Below, piece by piece: positions 63,153 through 64,000 of a stretch of 64,000 nucleotides of DNA; position 1 is the stretch's first letter, and each line of letters opens with the position of its first letter. Source of the stretch: Mesocentrotus franciscanus (taxonomy: Eukaryota > Echinodermata > Echinoidea > Camarodonta > Strongylocentrotidae); assembly GCA_037976565.1 (NCBI GenBank), contig CP137679.1:28889539-28953538 (forward strand). The letters are read 5' to 3'. A program made the translations under genes and the position numbers. Below the pieces are notes generated by a model, which saw nothing but the letters and a program-made list of their open reading frames with translations, was not told the DNA's origin and did no database searches.

Positions 63153-64000
63153 AGATCTCCGTATCGGCAACGAAGTCTTGCTGATAATTATTGTTTTTAG
63201 ATCTCCGTAAGGGCAAAGAAGTCTTGCCGATAATTATTGTTTTTAGATCTCCGTACGGGCAAAGAAGTCTTGCCGATAATTATTCTTTTTAGATCTCCGT
63301 AAGGGCAACGAAGTCTTGCCGATAATTAATTGTTTTAGATCTCCGTACGGGCAACGAAGTCTTGCCGATAATTATTGTTTTTAGATCTCCGTAAGGGCAA
63401 CAAAGTCTTGCCGATAATTATTGTTTTTAGATCTCTGTAAGGGCAACGAAGTCTTGCCGATAATTATTGTTTTTAGATCTCCGTAAGGGCAACAAAGTCT
63501 TGCTGATAATTACTGTTTTTAGATCTCGGTAAGGGCAACGAAGTCTTGCCGATAATTATTTTTTTTTGATCTCCATACGGGCAACGAGGTCTTGCCGATA
63601 ATTTTTGTTTTTAGATCTCGGTAAGGGCAACGAAGTCTTGCCGATAATTATTGTTGTTAGATCTCTGTACGGGCAACAAAGTCTTGCCGATAATTATTGT
63701 TTTTAGATCTCCGTAAGGGCAACAAAGTCTTGCCGATAATTATTGTTTTTAGATCTCCGTAAGGGCAACGAAGTCTTGCCGATAATTATTGTTTTTAGAT
63801 CTCCGTAAGGGCAAAGAAGTCTTGCCGATAATTATTGTTTTTAGATCTCCGTAAGGGCAACGAAGTCTTGCCGATAATTATTGTTTTTAGATCTCCGTAA
63901 GGGCAACGAAGTCTTGCCGATAATTATTGTTTTTAGATCTCCGAAAGGGCAACAAAGTCTTGCCGATAATTATTGTTTTTAGATCTCCGTACGGGCAACG
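63153..64000. repeat. 46-bp satellite array, at least 18 copies, runs off the window
   Basis: The unit begins AGATCTCCGTAAGGGCAACG, then AAGTCTTGCCGATAATTATT and GTTTTT, at an exact 46-bp spacing (63153, 63199, 63245 and so on). Units are very similar. Variation concentrates at CGTAAGG/CGTACGG and CAACG/CAACA/CAAAG. Each unit has GGCAA...TTGCC (5-bp arms, 7-nt loop) and the palindromes AGATCT and ATAATTAT. Confidence 0.97.

Noticed and set aside
63153..64000. CRISPR-like regular repeat array
   Set aside because: The units are direct satellite repeats with no unique spacers, in a eukaryotic context.

Overview
This is animal nuclear DNA. Two conserved genes are split into short exons with GT-AG introns, and the introns are AT-rich, full of microsatellites, short inverted-repeat transposons and SINEs. 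Gene content, TTAGGG-type repeats, (ATT)n-tailed SINEs and TTAA-flanked miniature elements suggest a marine deuterostome, most likely an echinoderm such as a sea urchin. The species call is inference, since no database search was possible.

Layout. 1-4446 is non-coding upstream DNA with a perfect hAT-type miniature element (1856-2002), a 0.5 kb triplet-microsatellite block (2834-3300) and a CpG-richer likely promoter zone. 4592-20956 (+) is a complete WDR47 (nemitin) gene in ten coding exons: a LisH/CTLH N-terminus, a disordered Gln/Pro-rich middle and a C-terminal WD40 propeller. Its probable 3'UTR runs to a polyA signal at 25286. About 400 bp further on, a polyA signal on the opposite strand (25726-25721) marks the probable 3' end of the second gene. 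That gene is a protein kinase N (PKN/PRK), read on the minus strand from 52433 down to the stop at 30970. Sixteen exons give about 754 residues: HR1 repeats, C2-like domain, linker, AGC kinase domain and C-tail. The N-terminal exons (first HR1) were not found and probably lie beyond 64000. The genes are convergent, tail to tail. 52434-64000 holds no recognisable exon and ends in a 46-bp satellite array running off the window.

Function. WDR47 is a microtubule-associated scaffold. PKN is a Rho/PDK1-controlled serine/threonine kinase acting on the cytoskeleton. Nothing in the sequence links the two beyond adjacency.

Points of interest. (1) Four single-base frameshifts in otherwise intact conserved exons, at least three at short homopolymers, look like assembly errors; correcting them restores both reading frames exactly. 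(2) PKN contains decayed tandem copies of parts of its own C2 exon and one HR1 exon. (3) Three families of TTAA-flanked elements resemble T2/Kolobok MITEs; one family has four copies here, three of them in PKN introns. (4) There are many other TIR elements, a LINE 3' fragment, tRNA-derived SINEs, an interstitial telomere-like tract and several minisatellites. I found no clear evidence of a wholly new biological system; the self-duplicated exon fragments and the TTAA-element families are the most unusual signals.
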